Source: Promethearchaeota archaeon (GTDB taxonomy: Archaea; Asgardarchaeota; Lokiarchaeia; Sigyniarchaeales; SOKP01). Taken from it: 44,886 nt of DNA. The notes under the pieces were generated by a model. That model did not search any database, was not told the origin of the DNA, and was given only the letters and a program-made list of their open reading frames with translations. The translations under genes were made by a program, and so were the position numbers. Shown here one piece after another: positions 1 through 9,775 of this stretch. Positions within the stretch are counted from its first letter, which is position 1; every line of letters begins with the position of its first letter. The stretch spans positions 1 through 44,886 of the forward strand of contig SHMU01000007.1 of NCBI GenBank assembly GCA_008080765.1, written 5' to 3'.

Positions 1-198
1 CTTTTTATTAAAAGAACAATAGTATTCAAGGAAGATATTGATTAATATAGTGTCTACGTTTAAGGATATTTTATTCTACTATGAATTACACTAAATATTG
101 AACACAATATTACTTTAATCTTTTTCTTAATAAATAATACTTAAAAATAGAAATTATCGTTTTGAGTATTATAACCATAATGAAACATAAAAACAATT

Positions 199-2406
199 TC
201 AGATATATTCTACATCTCGAATAGCTTTTTTAAGGGAGTCCTTTTTCTCTGAAGGGATGAGTTCAGCTGCATTCGCTAAAAAGTCTAAGAATGAGTTAAT
301 ACTCCGTTTCATTCGGTTCATTGCGGTGTTTGTTTGTACAATTCTATTTTCGATAGCATGTGAAGTCAAAAAAGCTCTAAGTTTCTGTGCATTAAGCTTG
401 CTTTCAATCTCATGAATATCAATTGCTAGATCAATAAATAGATAGTTCGTAAAATCTAAAATATCTTGCAATTTATCCTCAATTGTTTTTTCGCTTAGTT
501 TTTTTTGTCGTAAAGTCATTTCGAACAAACCTAAGAGTTGATTGTGGGTATCTGTCAATTCATTCTCTGATTCGATTAATCCTTGATTCTTATCAAATTG
601 CTCGTTAAAAGCATCCCAGTCTCCACAACTTTCCCCGAAGGGAGAATAGAGCGCGTTGGGGTGAGCTAGACATTGCTCACTACACGGGGAGCAATCTTGG
701 ATTAATTCGTAAAAATTGATTCTGAGTATATTAAAAAATTTGTTTACCCAATCGATTAAGACAATTAATTTAAAATATATGTCTTCTTTTAAACCCTCCA
801 AAGCATCATCGATCCAGTCATTCGTGATAGTAGAATTCAATGTTTCAATGGTTTTTAATGAATTAATCTCTAAATTCGAATTAATTAATTTATTTGTAAC
901 TGCCGTACTTATTTTCATACAAAATTTTAGAAAGAGGTCATTTTGAAAGTAATAATTGAAGATTGAGGAAGGAGTTCCGAACTCGTTTATTAGTGATAAT
1001 GCGAAATCACTCGTTAGTTCATAAATGAAATGATTCTTCTTGGTATGTTCTTCTTTGTTCGGAAAAAAATAGAGCGGATCTTGATTTGCATTATAAAATT
1101 GGATTTTTGGAGTGCTCTTTTTAATGAGATGTTCTAACTTCAAGAGGGTAGTGAAAAGGTGAGTGGTGAAAAGATATATCTGCTGTACGTTCTCTTTGAA
1201 AAACTCCTTCTCTATGCTTAATCTATCTAGAGAATCCTTTGATTCAATCTGTTCACGTACCCAGAAATTTTTTAAGAAATTTATTAATCTCTGAGGTTCA
1301 AGGAGTCCCGCTATTTTAAGATAAATCTTATACTTTTTCCTTAACTGGTATAAGTTAAATGCAAGTTGTACGTATAAGTTGAAATCAAAAGGTGTAAACT
1401 TTAGTAAATAACTTGTCAATATAGCGGAACTATGAAAATATCCTCCCATTTGAAGCAAAGATGCAAGGAAAATATAGGGATGAATATGATAGGGATGAAG
1501 TTCAATGCTTTTTAAAAAACAGTTGATTGCTCCATAGTACTGCTTTAATCCCATTAAAATCTCTCCTTTAGTAATGAACCCCGGAGCAAATTTCGGTACT
1601 TTTTTAATGAATTTATTAATATGGAGCAATGCTTTCTTATTTTTCCCTTCTCTATGAAGATCTTGTGCTTCAATATAAAGTGGTACACTATTTTGTAAAG
1701 TAGAATGTAAGTTAGCATAATTTTGAATATATCCCTCCAAAAACTGATTTTTTAACTTTCCAGAGGCGTAAATCTCCTTTAAATGTGATATAAGTGACAT
1801 TATATTAATTTTAACTCCTTTCGGTAAATTAAAAAACACAGTATCTTTGATACTGAAGCGAGGGTCAGTGGATGTTAAAGGTGTGATCTCGTCAATAACT
1901 TTCTCCACTTCGCTAAAGGAAAGATTTGGAAGACCTTTTGCATTAGAACCTCCCTTGAAATCGGTAAAATCTATGTAATATTCTGATTTTTCAAAAAGAC
2001 TTTCCATCTCGTCCATATCAAAACCCAAATCTTGGAAAAGGTCATACAACGACATCGGTAATTTATATCCGGAGAAATAGAGAGCTTGATAAAAAAACAA
2101 AAATCGTAGAACCACTCGATCGGCATGCTCTTCACGTTGCAAATACTTTATGAGTTTAGAGGGAAGTGTAGTAAATTGGAAATAATTTGAAATTACAACT
2201 ACAATATTAACAAAACTTTGCTTATCTTCCGTTATTTCAATTAATCGAAGAATTGCTTCAACAACAAGGTTTTCAGGATAGCTTTCCATTCTACTAATAA
2301 ATACATCGGTATCCGCCTTACTTACCTTGTCGAGTGCGCTCTTATTGGCAAAGCTGATAAATTCCTCGGATATGATAGTAATCATATCCTTATAGTTTTT
2401 TGACAT
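199..2406 (-). CDS. TPR-containing protein of unknown function, copy 1 of a tandem pair
   Basis: A 735-residue protein that I do not recognise as a named family. It has two to three TPR-like helical hairpins at roughly residues 255-370, where the run from KALLHINKFIKK to SSAILTSYLL has the TPR spacing of small and large hydrophobics, so it probably binds a protein partner. Near residue 575-600 there is a cysteine cluster, CxxCxxxC followed after 14 residues by a fourth Cys, which could hold a zinc ion. There is no signal peptide or membrane segment, so it should be cytosolic. A paralogue of identical length lies at 3100-5307, and the two share the cysteine spacing and nearly the same C-terminus (MKRSINSFLDFLA). 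Real coding is supported by conservation between the copies. The function is unknown. Confidence 0.85.
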   Translation of the reverse strand: MSKNYKDMITIISEEFISFANKSALDKVSKADTDVFISRMESYPENLVVEAILRLIEITEDKQSFVNIVVVISNYFQFTTLPSKLIKYLQREEHADRVVLRFLFFYQALYFSGYKLPMSLYDLFQDLGFDMDEMESLFEKSEYYIDFTDFKGGSNAKGLPNLSFSEVEKVIDEITPLTSTDPRFSIKDTVFFNLPKGVKINIMSLISHLKEIYASGKLKNQFLEGYIQNYANLHSTLQNSVPLYIEAQDLHREGKNKKALLHINKFIKKVPKFAPGFITKGEILMGLKQYYGAINCFLKSIELHPYHIHPYIFLASLLQMGGYFHSSAILTSYLLKFTPFDFNLYVQLAFNLYQLRKKYKIYLKIAGLLEPQRLINFLKNFWVREQIESKDSLDRLSIEKEFFKENVQQIYLFTTHLFTTLLKLEHLIKKSTPKIQFYNANQDPLYFFPNKEEHTKKNHFIYELTSDFALSLINEFGTPSSIFNYYFQNDLFLKFCMKISTAVTNKLINSNLEINSLKTIETLNSTITNDWIDDALEGLKEDIYFKLIVLIDWVNKFFNILRINFYELIQDCSPCSEQCLAHPNALYSPFGESCGDWDAFNEQFDKNQGLIESENELTDTHNQLLGLFEMTLRQKKLSEKTIEDKLQDILDFTNYLFIDLAIDIHEIESKLNAQKLRAFLTSHAIENRIVQTNTAMNRMKRSINSFLDFLANAAELIPSEKKDSLKKAIRDVEYI

Positions 2407-2460
2407 CTCTATAAATAATATTTGAAAAAATATTAATTATTAGCTTAAGTTTTTTGGATT

Positions 2461-2800
2461 CCCTGCACTTGAAAGAACGGGATTCTTGATTCATGAACAC
2501 TGCACCATGGGGCAGCTTGTATGCTCTCCACAAGCGTGACTTTCCGTTTTATCTGTGGGAAGGATAAACTTGGTATCGTTCATCAACCAATGAAAGAGCT
2601 TCTTGGATAATAAGCTCTGAGGGGTATTCAAAATAGTAATGATAAAACATTTAAAAATCCCATATGCAGCCTAACCAAGTTATCTATGTATTTTTGGATT
2701 CAATGTAGTAATGGATGAAACATTCAAAATTCCCCTAATGGAGTGTATATTCTGGTGGCTTTAGCAGTAAAAATGAACTGAATGCTGTTTTATTCATTTA
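2461..2800 (-). pseudogene. Decayed 3' end of an IS605-type tnpB
   Basis: Read on the minus strand, 2461-2600 encodes a broken TnpB C-terminus: TDKTESHACGEHTSC, a stop, then residues ending VLSSAG. A His-Ala-Cys-Gly motif near the end of TnpB is common in archaeal IS200/IS605 elements. The same motif and the same trailing sequence occur in a second relic at 35941-36180, and similarity between the two continues to about 2800. No complete ORF remains, and the right end still begins with a partly paired CCC/GGG hairpin. It sits between the two TPR paralogues. Remnant status is well supported, but the upstream limit is a guess. Confidence 0.6.
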
Positions 2801-3099
2801 TTTATCTTTCTGTAATTGCATTCGGAAAATTTAAGCGTTATAATTAAAATATTTAACATCAAGGTTCCCCCGAAAAACGAATCAATACATAATAAATCCC
2901 TTCATGTAGAAAAATGAACCAGCACGTATTAGTTCTGAGCATGTAGATTCGATTCTATATCACCTGCTCACATAAACTTTTTCAAAAATACTATTTGCTC
3001 CCTTGAATCTCAACTATTTTTGATAGGGTATGGAATATGTAGAAAAAAAAATGGAATCTCATTGATCATTCAATTATAATACTAGCTGAATAAAGTAGA

Positions 3100-5307
3100 T
3101 TAGGTATATTCTATATCTCGAATAGCTTTTTTAAGAGAGTCTTTTTTCTCTGAAGGGATAAGTGCAGCTGCATCCGCTAAAAAGTCTAAGAATGAGTTAA
3201 TACTCCGTTTCATTCGGGTATTTTCGGCTTTTGATTGAATAATATTTTGGTCAATAGCATATGAAGTCAAAAAAGTTGTGAGCTGGAGTTTATCAAGCTT
3301 ATTTCCAATTTCATGACTCTCAATTGCCAATTCATAAAAAATATAATCTAAAAAATCCAAAATATCTTGCATTTTATCATCAATTGTTTTTTCACTTAAT
3401 CTTTGCTGATATAAAGCGATTTCAAACATTTGTAAGAGTGGTAAGTAGTTTTCATTGAACATATCTTCTAATTCGTTTAACACTTGTTCTTCGTTAATAA
3501 GGTCGTCATAATCATCCCATGATACACAACTTTCCTCGAAGTTAGCATATTGCTCGTTAGGGTGAGATAAACATTGCTCAGCACACGGGGAACACTCGTG
3601 CATGTATTCGTGAAAAAGAGCTCTGATTGCATCATAAAATTCGTTTACTCGCTCTATTAAATCAAATAACTCAAAATAGAAATCTTTTTTTAAACCTTCT
3701 AAGGCATCATCAATCCACTCATTCGTGATAGTAGAATTCAATGTTTCAATGTGTTTTAATGAATTAATCTCTAAATTCGAATTAATTAATTTAGTTGTAA
3801 CTGCAGTACTTATTTTCATACAAAATTTTAAAAAGAGGTCATTTTGAAAGTAATAGTTGAAGATAAATGGATGGCTTCCAAACTCTTCTATCAGTAATAA
3901 TGCTATATCAATTGCTAGTTCATAAATAAAATGATTCTTCTTGGTATGCTCTTCTTTGTTCGGAAAAAAATATAATGGTCTTTTAATTAACTCATTGAAA
4001 GGGATTTTTGCAGTACTCTTTTTAATAAGATATTCTAACTTCAAAAGAATAGTGAAAAGTCGAGTGGTGAAAAGATATATCTGCTGTACGGTCTCTTTGA
4101 AAAGCTCTCTTTCTACGTTTAATCTATCCAGAGAATCCCTTGATTCGACCCGTTCACGTATCCAGAAATGTTCCAAGAAATTTATTAATCTCTGAGGTTC
4201 AAGGAGTCCCGCTATTTTAAGATAAATCTTATACTTTTGCCCTAATTGATATAAGTTAAACGCAAGTTGTATGTATAAGTTGATATCAAAAGATGTAAAC
4301 TTTATTAAATAACTTGTTAATATAGCGGAACTATGAAAATATCCTCCCATTTGAAGCAAAGTTGCGAGGAAAATATAGGGATGAATATGATAGGGATGAA
4401 GTTCAATGCTTTTCAAAAAACAATTGACAGCTCCATAATATTGTTTCGATTCCATTAAAATCTGTCCTTTAGTAATGAACCCCGGAGCAAAGTTCGGTAC
4501 TTTTTTAATGAAATTATTAATAAAGAGTAGTGCTTTTTTATTTTTCCCTTCTTTATGAAGTTCTCTCGCTTCAATATAAAGCGATACATTGTTTTTTAAA
4601 ATAGAAGATAATGTTCCATAATCTTCAATATATGCGTCTAAGAACTCTGTTTTTAACGTTTTAGAGGTGTAAATCTCCTTTAAACGGCTTATAAGTGTCA
4701 TTATATTTATGTTAACTCCTTTCGGCAAATTAAAAAGCACGCTATCTTTGGTATTAAAGAGAGGGTCGGTGGGTGATAATGGTGTAATTTTCTCAATAAT
4801 TTTTTCCACATCTCTAAAAGAAAATCTTTCAAGGTTTTTGTCATTGAAATTTCCCATGAAATCGGGAAAGGTCATGTAATAATCTGATTTCTCAAAAAGA
4901 TCTTCCATCTCATCCATATTAAAACCCAAATCCTCAAAAAGTTCATATAATGATATCGGTAATTTATAACCTGAAAGATAAAGAGCTTGGTATAAAAATA
5001 AATATCGCAAAAGCATATAGTCTGCATACTCTTCATTTTGCAAAAACTTTATAAGTCTAGAGGGAAGTGTTGCAAATTGGAAATAATCTACAATTACGAC
5101 TAAAATATTAATAAAGCTTTGATCATCTTCCGTTATTTCAATTAATCGAAGAATTGCCTCGACAACAAGGCTTTCAGGATAGCCTTCCATTCTACTAATA
5201 AATGCATCGACATCCTCCTTATTTATCATATTGAGCGCTTTTTTATTGGCAAAGCTGATGAATTCCTCGGATATGGTAGTAATTAGATCTTCATTGTAAT
5301 TTGACAT
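3100..5307 (-). CDS. TPR-containing protein of unknown function, copy 2 of a tandem pair
   Basis: A second 735-residue protein, collinear with the copy at 199-2406 and highly similar at both the protein and DNA level. It keeps the central TPR hairpins (about residues 255-370) and the CxxCxxxC-x14-C cluster (CSPCAEQCLSHP and ESC). The most divergent parts are the C-terminal third around the cysteine cluster and the residue 150-240 region, while the TPR core is close to identical, which suggests a fixed scaffold with changing surfaces. The ATG start is preceded by a stretch (gaaaaaatattaatt) that is also present in front of copy 1, so the promoter was duplicated as well. No family assignment; the function is unknown. 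Confidence 0.85.
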   Translation of the reverse strand: MSNYNEDLITTISEEFISFANKKALNMINKEDVDAFISRMEGYPESLVVEAILRLIEITEDDQSFINILVVIVDYFQFATLPSRLIKFLQNEEYADYMLLRYLFLYQALYLSGYKLPISLYELFEDLGFNMDEMEDLFEKSDYYMTFPDFMGNFNDKNLERFSFRDVEKIIEKITPLSPTDPLFNTKDSVLFNLPKGVNINIMTLISRLKEIYTSKTLKTEFLDAYIEDYGTLSSILKNNVSLYIEARELHKEGKNKKALLFINNFIKKVPNFAPGFITKGQILMESKQYYGAVNCFLKSIELHPYHIHPYIFLATLLQMGGYFHSSAILTSYLIKFTSFDINLYIQLAFNLYQLGQKYKIYLKIAGLLEPQRLINFLEHFWIRERVESRDSLDRLNVERELFKETVQQIYLFTTRLFTILLKLEYLIKKSTAKIPFNELIKRPLYFFPNKEEHTKKNHFIYELAIDIALLLIEEFGSHPFIFNYYFQNDLFLKFCMKISTAVTTKLINSNLEINSLKHIETLNSTITNEWIDDALEGLKKDFYFELFDLIERVNEFYDAIRALFHEYMHECSPCAEQCLSHPNEQYANFEESCVSWDDYDDLINEEQVLNELEDMFNENYLPLLQMFEIALYQQRLSEKTIDDKMQDILDFLDYIFYELAIESHEIGNKLDKLQLTTFLTSYAIDQNIIQSKAENTRMKRSINSFLDFLADAAALIPSEKKDSLKKAIRDIEYT

Positions 5308-6483
5308 ATCTAAAAATAATTAATTTTTGAAAAAATATTAATTCTCATTTATTCTTTGATTAAGCTAGTAACTTAAATGCGTCATATCCTATTAACTTTT
5401 TCCCATCTGTATTATTAGTGTTCTATTGAATGTGGAGCGCCTCTATATATCAGCTGATATAGCACTTTAGCTGTTTCACACTTTCTTCATTTTTTTTTAA
5501 AATAATAAACAGAAAATATCAAGGTAATAAAGCAGTATTGCCCTTCGCTATGTCTCCACATACATCCTTTTAAAGGAAGTCCTTGTTATCATCCCAATAT
5601 CTGGTCTTACTGATCCATCACTTCATGCACGTTTGGAGATATCCTTGGGGGGGTCTGGAGCATTCTAGATGCAAGCAGACCCTACTACGTTTTGTATTTT
5701 CACGATAAAATTTAGAGGTCTATTTTTCGGTTCTCGTAAAAATACTAAGCGATATTTTTTAATTTTAGAAATAAATACATTGCGGTGAGCAATTAGAAAA
5801 TAGTATTTCTTCTTGATTTTCGCCTTCACTACCTCATTCTTCCTAAACTTGGTTTGTGGAATGCCATCATAGTTCTTTTCAACAATCTATCGTTTCTGTG
5901 GGTATATTCCCACATAATTCCGGTTGATTTCAGAAATATATGAATATTCTTATAATTTGACCGTATAATTTGACCAGTTTCACATTCTCTTTTATCATAA
6001 GATAGCTATACATCACCAAGCTATGTGCATGGAAGCCATAATTCATGATAATGATGAATAAGCTGTCGAAAAATCTCATTTTTGGCACTTGGAAGGCTCT
6101 AAGATCTATTCATTTTTGAAGGTAGAGTAAAAGTAATCCACATCTTTAATATGAGTTCCTGATTTAAAATTATAGGCTCATTAATACAAATCATGCTGCT
6201 GGGACGAATTGCAAAAGGAGATATTTTTTAAAGAATTTCGAGATTATAAATCAGCATGTTACCTGCTTTTAAACTTACTTTATAGATACCATGATTCATC
6301 TCACGTTCATTTTGGCCTTGTACTAAGTTTTCAGCAACATGCTTAATGGATGTCCTTCAATTGACTATAAGCCCGTAAAATTATGTTTTTACTACCTCTT
6401 CTTCACTTGGGGTGCAAATTCAGACCTAACTGATCAAAAAAACCATGACTAGTGCGTTTTATTTGGCGAACAACATCCCTTAG
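5308..6483 (-). pseudogene. Gene-poor stretch with transposase-like remnants
   Basis: There is no intact gene in this 1.2 kb. On the minus strand, broken reading frames at about 5700-6130 give protein-like pieces: a basic stretch KFRKNEVVKAKIKKKYYFLI followed by a Tyr-Arg-rich strand pattern, and upstream a piece with MNYGFHAHSLVMYSYL. The composition and strand pattern resemble the catalytic half of a DDE transposase, with many stops and frame changes. I cannot name the IS family and see no clear terminal repeats. The call is weak and rests on amino-acid texture only. Confidence 0.3.
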
Positions 6484-6726
6484 CATGTGTCTGGGGTCTT
6501 ATTACTTGCATTTGGGATTGTTGGATTAGTTTTAGGTATACTTGCAAGAAGGGTAAGGAGGAGAGCACTTCAAAGCGAGTCAAACAATGTACTTATAAAA
6601 AGTGCGGGAATTTTTTCCATATTAGGTATCATTTTAAGTATTGCAGGGGCAATTCTTGGAGGGTTATTCTCATATCTTCCCTTCTTTATTTCAATGAGAA
6701 ATCTTTTACCCCTTAATTTCTACTGA
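6484..6726 (+). pseudogene. Truncated duplicate of the membrane half of the gene at 6988-7692
   Basis: The reading frame beginning HVSGVLLLAFGIVGLVLG matches the C-terminal half of the downstream protein (HVSGILLLALGISGLILS) through to its end, including the ESNN and KSAGI motifs and the second hydrophobic segment. The homology starts abruptly right after an in-frame TAG (6481-6483). The N-terminal zinc ribbon is missing, so this is a partial copy cut at its 5' side. A GTG at 6487 could in theory start a 79-residue protein with two membrane segments, but the abrupt boundary favours a broken duplicate. Its C-terminus is a few residues longer than that of the paralogue. Confidence 0.65.
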
Positions 6727-6987
6727 TTTTTTTCGCTTTAATTTAAGGACTAAAAAGGAAAAAAGGTCGAGATGTAACTCTAACCTATTTTTACGTAAGG
6801 CCTTTCTCTCTAAATTAATTTCAAATCTTCCTTAATGTAGGATTATTAATTCTTAATTTGATTTTACATTTGAAATCCATCAGAATCCAAAAGATGAAAA
6901 AATATTTATGTTAAACTTCCTATTTAGAATATGACTTTTTCACTTATTCAAATTAAAAGAATTCAACAATTAATCTTAATAAAATAA

Positions 6988-7692
6988 AAATTTAAGGATA
7001 AAAGACCCTACTATAATTGTGGTGAAAAAATAGATAATACAAACCATAACTTTTGTAATATTTGTGGTGTCGCATTAAAAAGAAATCGGGAAAATGCACA
7101 ATCAGAGAGGGGCTCTCCTCCTATGCTACCTATCTCTGCTGGTTCTTTCCATTCCATTTCTCGTCCAATCAATCCTGATAATCAACAAGTTCCTTATCAA
7201 CACGGATTCCAACAGCAAGCTCAATCGAGAGAGGGAGGGGCACCGGGTAAGGAATCAAGAAACTGTTTTCGCTTGTCAATTGTATCCTTTTTATTAGCCG
7301 TGATTTCTATTATTATAACTATCCTTATGTATCTAATTGTAGACGCATTGACATACTATGAGTATGATATTTATGAAATATGGTTTTATGTTAATGTAGT
7401 TTATTAATTCGCACGATTTATGACTCCCAGACCGACTATGGTTTTAGAAGACGGTCCAAGAATTTTGGCACATGTATCCGGGATCTTATTGCTCGCATTA
7501 GGAATTTCAGGTCTTATTTTAAGCATCTTTGCGAGGTTGATAAGAAGGACCGCACTTCATCAAGAATCAAATAATATTTATGTAAAGAGTGCTGGAATTA
7601 TTTCGATATTAGCAATAATTTTAAACATAATTGCAATAGGACTTGGAGGACTTTTCTTTTATTTTCCATTCTATCTTTCAATGAAAAATTAA
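6988..7692 (+). pseudogene. Zinc-ribbon membrane protein interrupted by an in-frame stop
   Basis: One frame runs from 6988 to 7692 and is broken only by a TAA at 7405-7407. The first part has a zinc ribbon at 7009-7080 (CGEKI, then FCNICGVAL), a Gln/Pro-rich linker and a hydrophobic segment ending YVNVVY. After the stop the frame continues with FARFMTPRP and two more membrane segments (about 7465-7540 and 7590-7690). A zinc ribbon, linker and membrane helices make up a common small membrane protein layout. The frame also lacks a usual start codon before the first Cys pair. TAA could have arisen from CAA (Gln) by one change. A split gene giving two proteins, the second from the ATG at 7420, cannot be ruled out. 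Confidence 0.7.
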
Positions 7693-7762
7693 ATTTGATT
7701 GTAATTATCCTAATCTTTTGAGCATTGTTTATAGATAAAGACTGATTCAAAGACGGAAAAGA

Positions 7763-8590
7763 ATGTCAAGATTTACCTTAAGGGATGGTACCAACATTTG
7801 GTATAAACTTAAAGGCAAGGGACCGCTTTTAGTGTTAAATCACGGATATACTTCCAGCCATCAAAATTTTACGGATATTATTTCTCTTTTAAAGAATGAA
7901 TTTAGGTGCTTAAGTTGGGATTGTAGGGGGCATGGAAAATCCGATAAACCCATAGGAAATACCTATGAACAGACAGCCCAGATGTATTCCCTCCCACAAT
8001 TTGTTGAGGATTGTTATGAGCTTTTAATTCGACTAGAATTTATAGGCACGCCTAAATCAGAGAAGCTTTTTATGTATGGTGTGAGTATGGGAGGTATTTT
8101 ATCTCAACTTTTTGCGATAAAGTACGAACATACTCTTAGAGCGCTTGCATTAGGAGCAACGACTTCAAACCTCAATCATCCCTTTTCAAAGGAACGTATG
8201 TCAGGAAATATTCCATTAACGAGAAACGGAAAGAAACTGAAAGCCCGTTTAGGATTTTCAAAAAAATTTTTAGAAGATCATCCCGATTTTCTAAAGAAAA
8301 AAATTACACAAAACTTTTTCATTATGGATGATGAACTTCTCGTGATGCCCGAAAATGTGCTTAAACCGTTTGATCTGGAAAAACACTTACAAAAACTTAC
8401 CATTCCCGTAATAATCTTTCATGGAGAGAAAGATTTAGTTATGAAAATAGAATATGGGAAAAGATTGTCGCAAGTAATTCCGAATTCTGAGTTCTATCCT
8501 TTTCCGGAAGTGGGTCATAATATCAATGGAGAAATCCCCCGGATTATTGCTCATCGTTTAAAGAACTTCTTCTTAAAAATAGAGCATTAA
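7763..8590 (+). CDS. Alpha/beta hydrolase
   Basis: A 275-residue cytosolic hydrolase of the alpha/beta fold. The oxyanion region NHGYTSS is near residue 26, the DCRGHGKSD strand-loop near 53, and the nucleophile elbow GVSMGG has Ser108. The acid is probably the Asp of HGEKDLVM (near 225) and the catalytic His is in EVGHN (near 252). Length and motif order fit the esterase/lipase-like branch of the family, with a helical cap in the middle. The substrate cannot be read from the sequence. It starts with ATG shortly after the broken membrane protein gene and seems to be a single-gene unit. Confidence 0.92.
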   Translation: MSRFTLRDGTNIWYKLKGKGPLLVLNHGYTSSHQNFTDIISLLKNEFRCLSWDCRGHGKSDKPIGNTYEQTAQMYSLPQFVEDCYELLIRLEFIGTPKSEKLFMYGVSMGGILSQLFAIKYEHTLRALALGATTSNLNHPFSKERMSGNIPLTRNGKKLKARLGFSKKFLEDHPDFLKKKITQNFFIMDDELLVMPENVLKPFDLEKHLQKLTIPVIIFHGEKDLVMKIEYGKRLSQVIPNSEFYPFPEVGHNINGEIPRIIAHRLKNFFLKIEH

Positions 8591-8717
8591 GACCATTCTC
8601 CATTGTAAAAAAACCTTCTTCTATAAATTAAAAAGGTTAGATATAAAATTATTCAAAACATTTCATCTATAATAATATTGACCAAGAAGATTAGACCTAA
8701 TCTATTTTTCAACTATA

Positions 8718-9119
8718 ATGCGAGTATTATATATCTGTACAGGAAATAGTTTTCGCAGTGCCGTAGCAGAGGCGCTCACCAGACTATATCATCCCTCCTG
8801 GGAAGTTGAATCTGCGGGTACCCACCCCGCCTCCCATATTGCCCATAATGGCAAGGAACTGCTGGAAAGAGTAGATGCTAGTCAATATGTGAAACTATAC
8901 CCCGATAAAATATCTCAGCGGGCGATTGACGAGGCGGATGTTGTTGTAGTATTCAAGCAAGAGCATGCAGATTACATCATAGACAATCTCGAGATTTCAA
9001 AAGATAAGGTGATAAACTGGGATATTGATGACCCGATAGGTCCCACAATAGAGCCAGAAGAAGCATTTGAGGAAATCAAAAAGAAAGTAAAAGAGTTCTC
9101 TATTCCTATTAAAAAATAG
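8718..9119 (+). CDS. Low-molecular-weight protein tyrosine phosphatase-like protein (arsenate reductase fold)
   Basis: A 133-residue protein with the P-loop CTGNSFRS at residues 7-14, a Cys-x5-Arg signature in which Cys7 would be the nucleophile and Arg13 binds phosphate. The C-terminal DIDDPIGPT supplies the Asp-Pro general acid typical of low-molecular-weight phosphatases and of ArsC of the thioredoxin-coupled type. The length is usual for the family. There is no ars operon next to it, and the extra redox cysteines of arsenate reductases are not obvious, so a phosphatase role is more likely than arsenate reduction. Confidence 0.88.
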   Translation: MRVLYICTGNSFRSAVAEALTRLYHPSWEVESAGTHPASHIAHNGKELLERVDASQYVKLYPDKISQRAIDEADVVVVFKQEHADYIIDNLEISKDKVINWDIDDPIGPTIEPEEAFEEIKKKVKEFSIPIKK

Positions 9120-9247
9120 ATGGTATGAATTCAGTCAATATTATAGATTCCCAATTAAGGTAATTTTTTTTGAGTATAATACGATTCACAGGACTCTAAA
9201 TCTGGTATGTTTATCCCAAGCGGTCTTTCAAGAACATGCTCTTAGAG

Positions 9248-9646
9248 TCAAAGTGATTCGAACCATGGATGGGTTTCAATACATTTTAAACATTCTTCTA
9301 ACGTTCCCTCCTTAAGGGTTGTCCAATTTGAATTATGACGTTGCCAATCCGCGGTACATTGAGTCCAATTCTTGTTGAATATTGTAATTCGGGCTAATAT
9401 CATTTCATTATATTTCCCATCAATTAAAGGTTTAATGAATATCTTATTAGGATCATCCCATCCGAATGGTTTATAAAGATGATAGAAATATATCCTTCCT
9501 CCTCGAATATGTATTCGATTAACTTTCTCCTTTAACTTTTCCGAGGCATCAACATATGATTTAACCTTTTTTAAGAGCTCAGATTTTTCGGATGAAGAAA
9601 GTTTGATAGGTTTTGGATTATATACCCATTTTTTTTTTGAAGGCAT
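9248..9646 (-). CDS. DUF3024-like protein
   Basis: A 132-residue cytosolic protein. The central part (RIHIRGGRIYFYHL, then WDDPNKIFIKP) followed by a Trp-rich strand region (NWTQCTADWQRH, NWTTLKEG) and a C-terminal IETHPWF matches my memory of the DUF3024 pattern: a short beta domain with a wDDP motif, an RxxyxxxxxxWxlyW segment and a final D/H-x-x-x-F/W-F. The role of that family is unknown. The N-terminus is Lys-rich (MPSKKKW). The gene stands alone between plus-strand and minus-strand neighbours. The family call is moderate; coding status is well supported by composition and length. Confidence 0.65.
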   Translation of the reverse strand: MPSKKKWVYNPKPIKLSSSEKSELLKKVKSYVDASEKLKEKVNRIHIRGGRIYFYHLYKPFGWDDPNKIFIKPLIDGKYNEMILARITIFNKNWTQCTADWQRHNSNWTTLKEGTLEECLKCIETHPWFESL

Positions 9647-9775
9647 TTAATTAAATCATTAAGAAATATTCCTTAAAAGATTTAATATTATAGATTATGG
9701 TATAATCTCGTTATAAATCCTCATGTATTTTCTTAAAATATCACACCTAAAAGATTAGAAATTCTTTCAGAATGT

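Noticed and set aside
7094-7297. 67-codon ORF overlapping the zinc-ribbon protein in another frame
   Set aside because: The frame of the zinc ribbon and its membrane segments (6988-7692) explains the region; the alternative has no upstream support.
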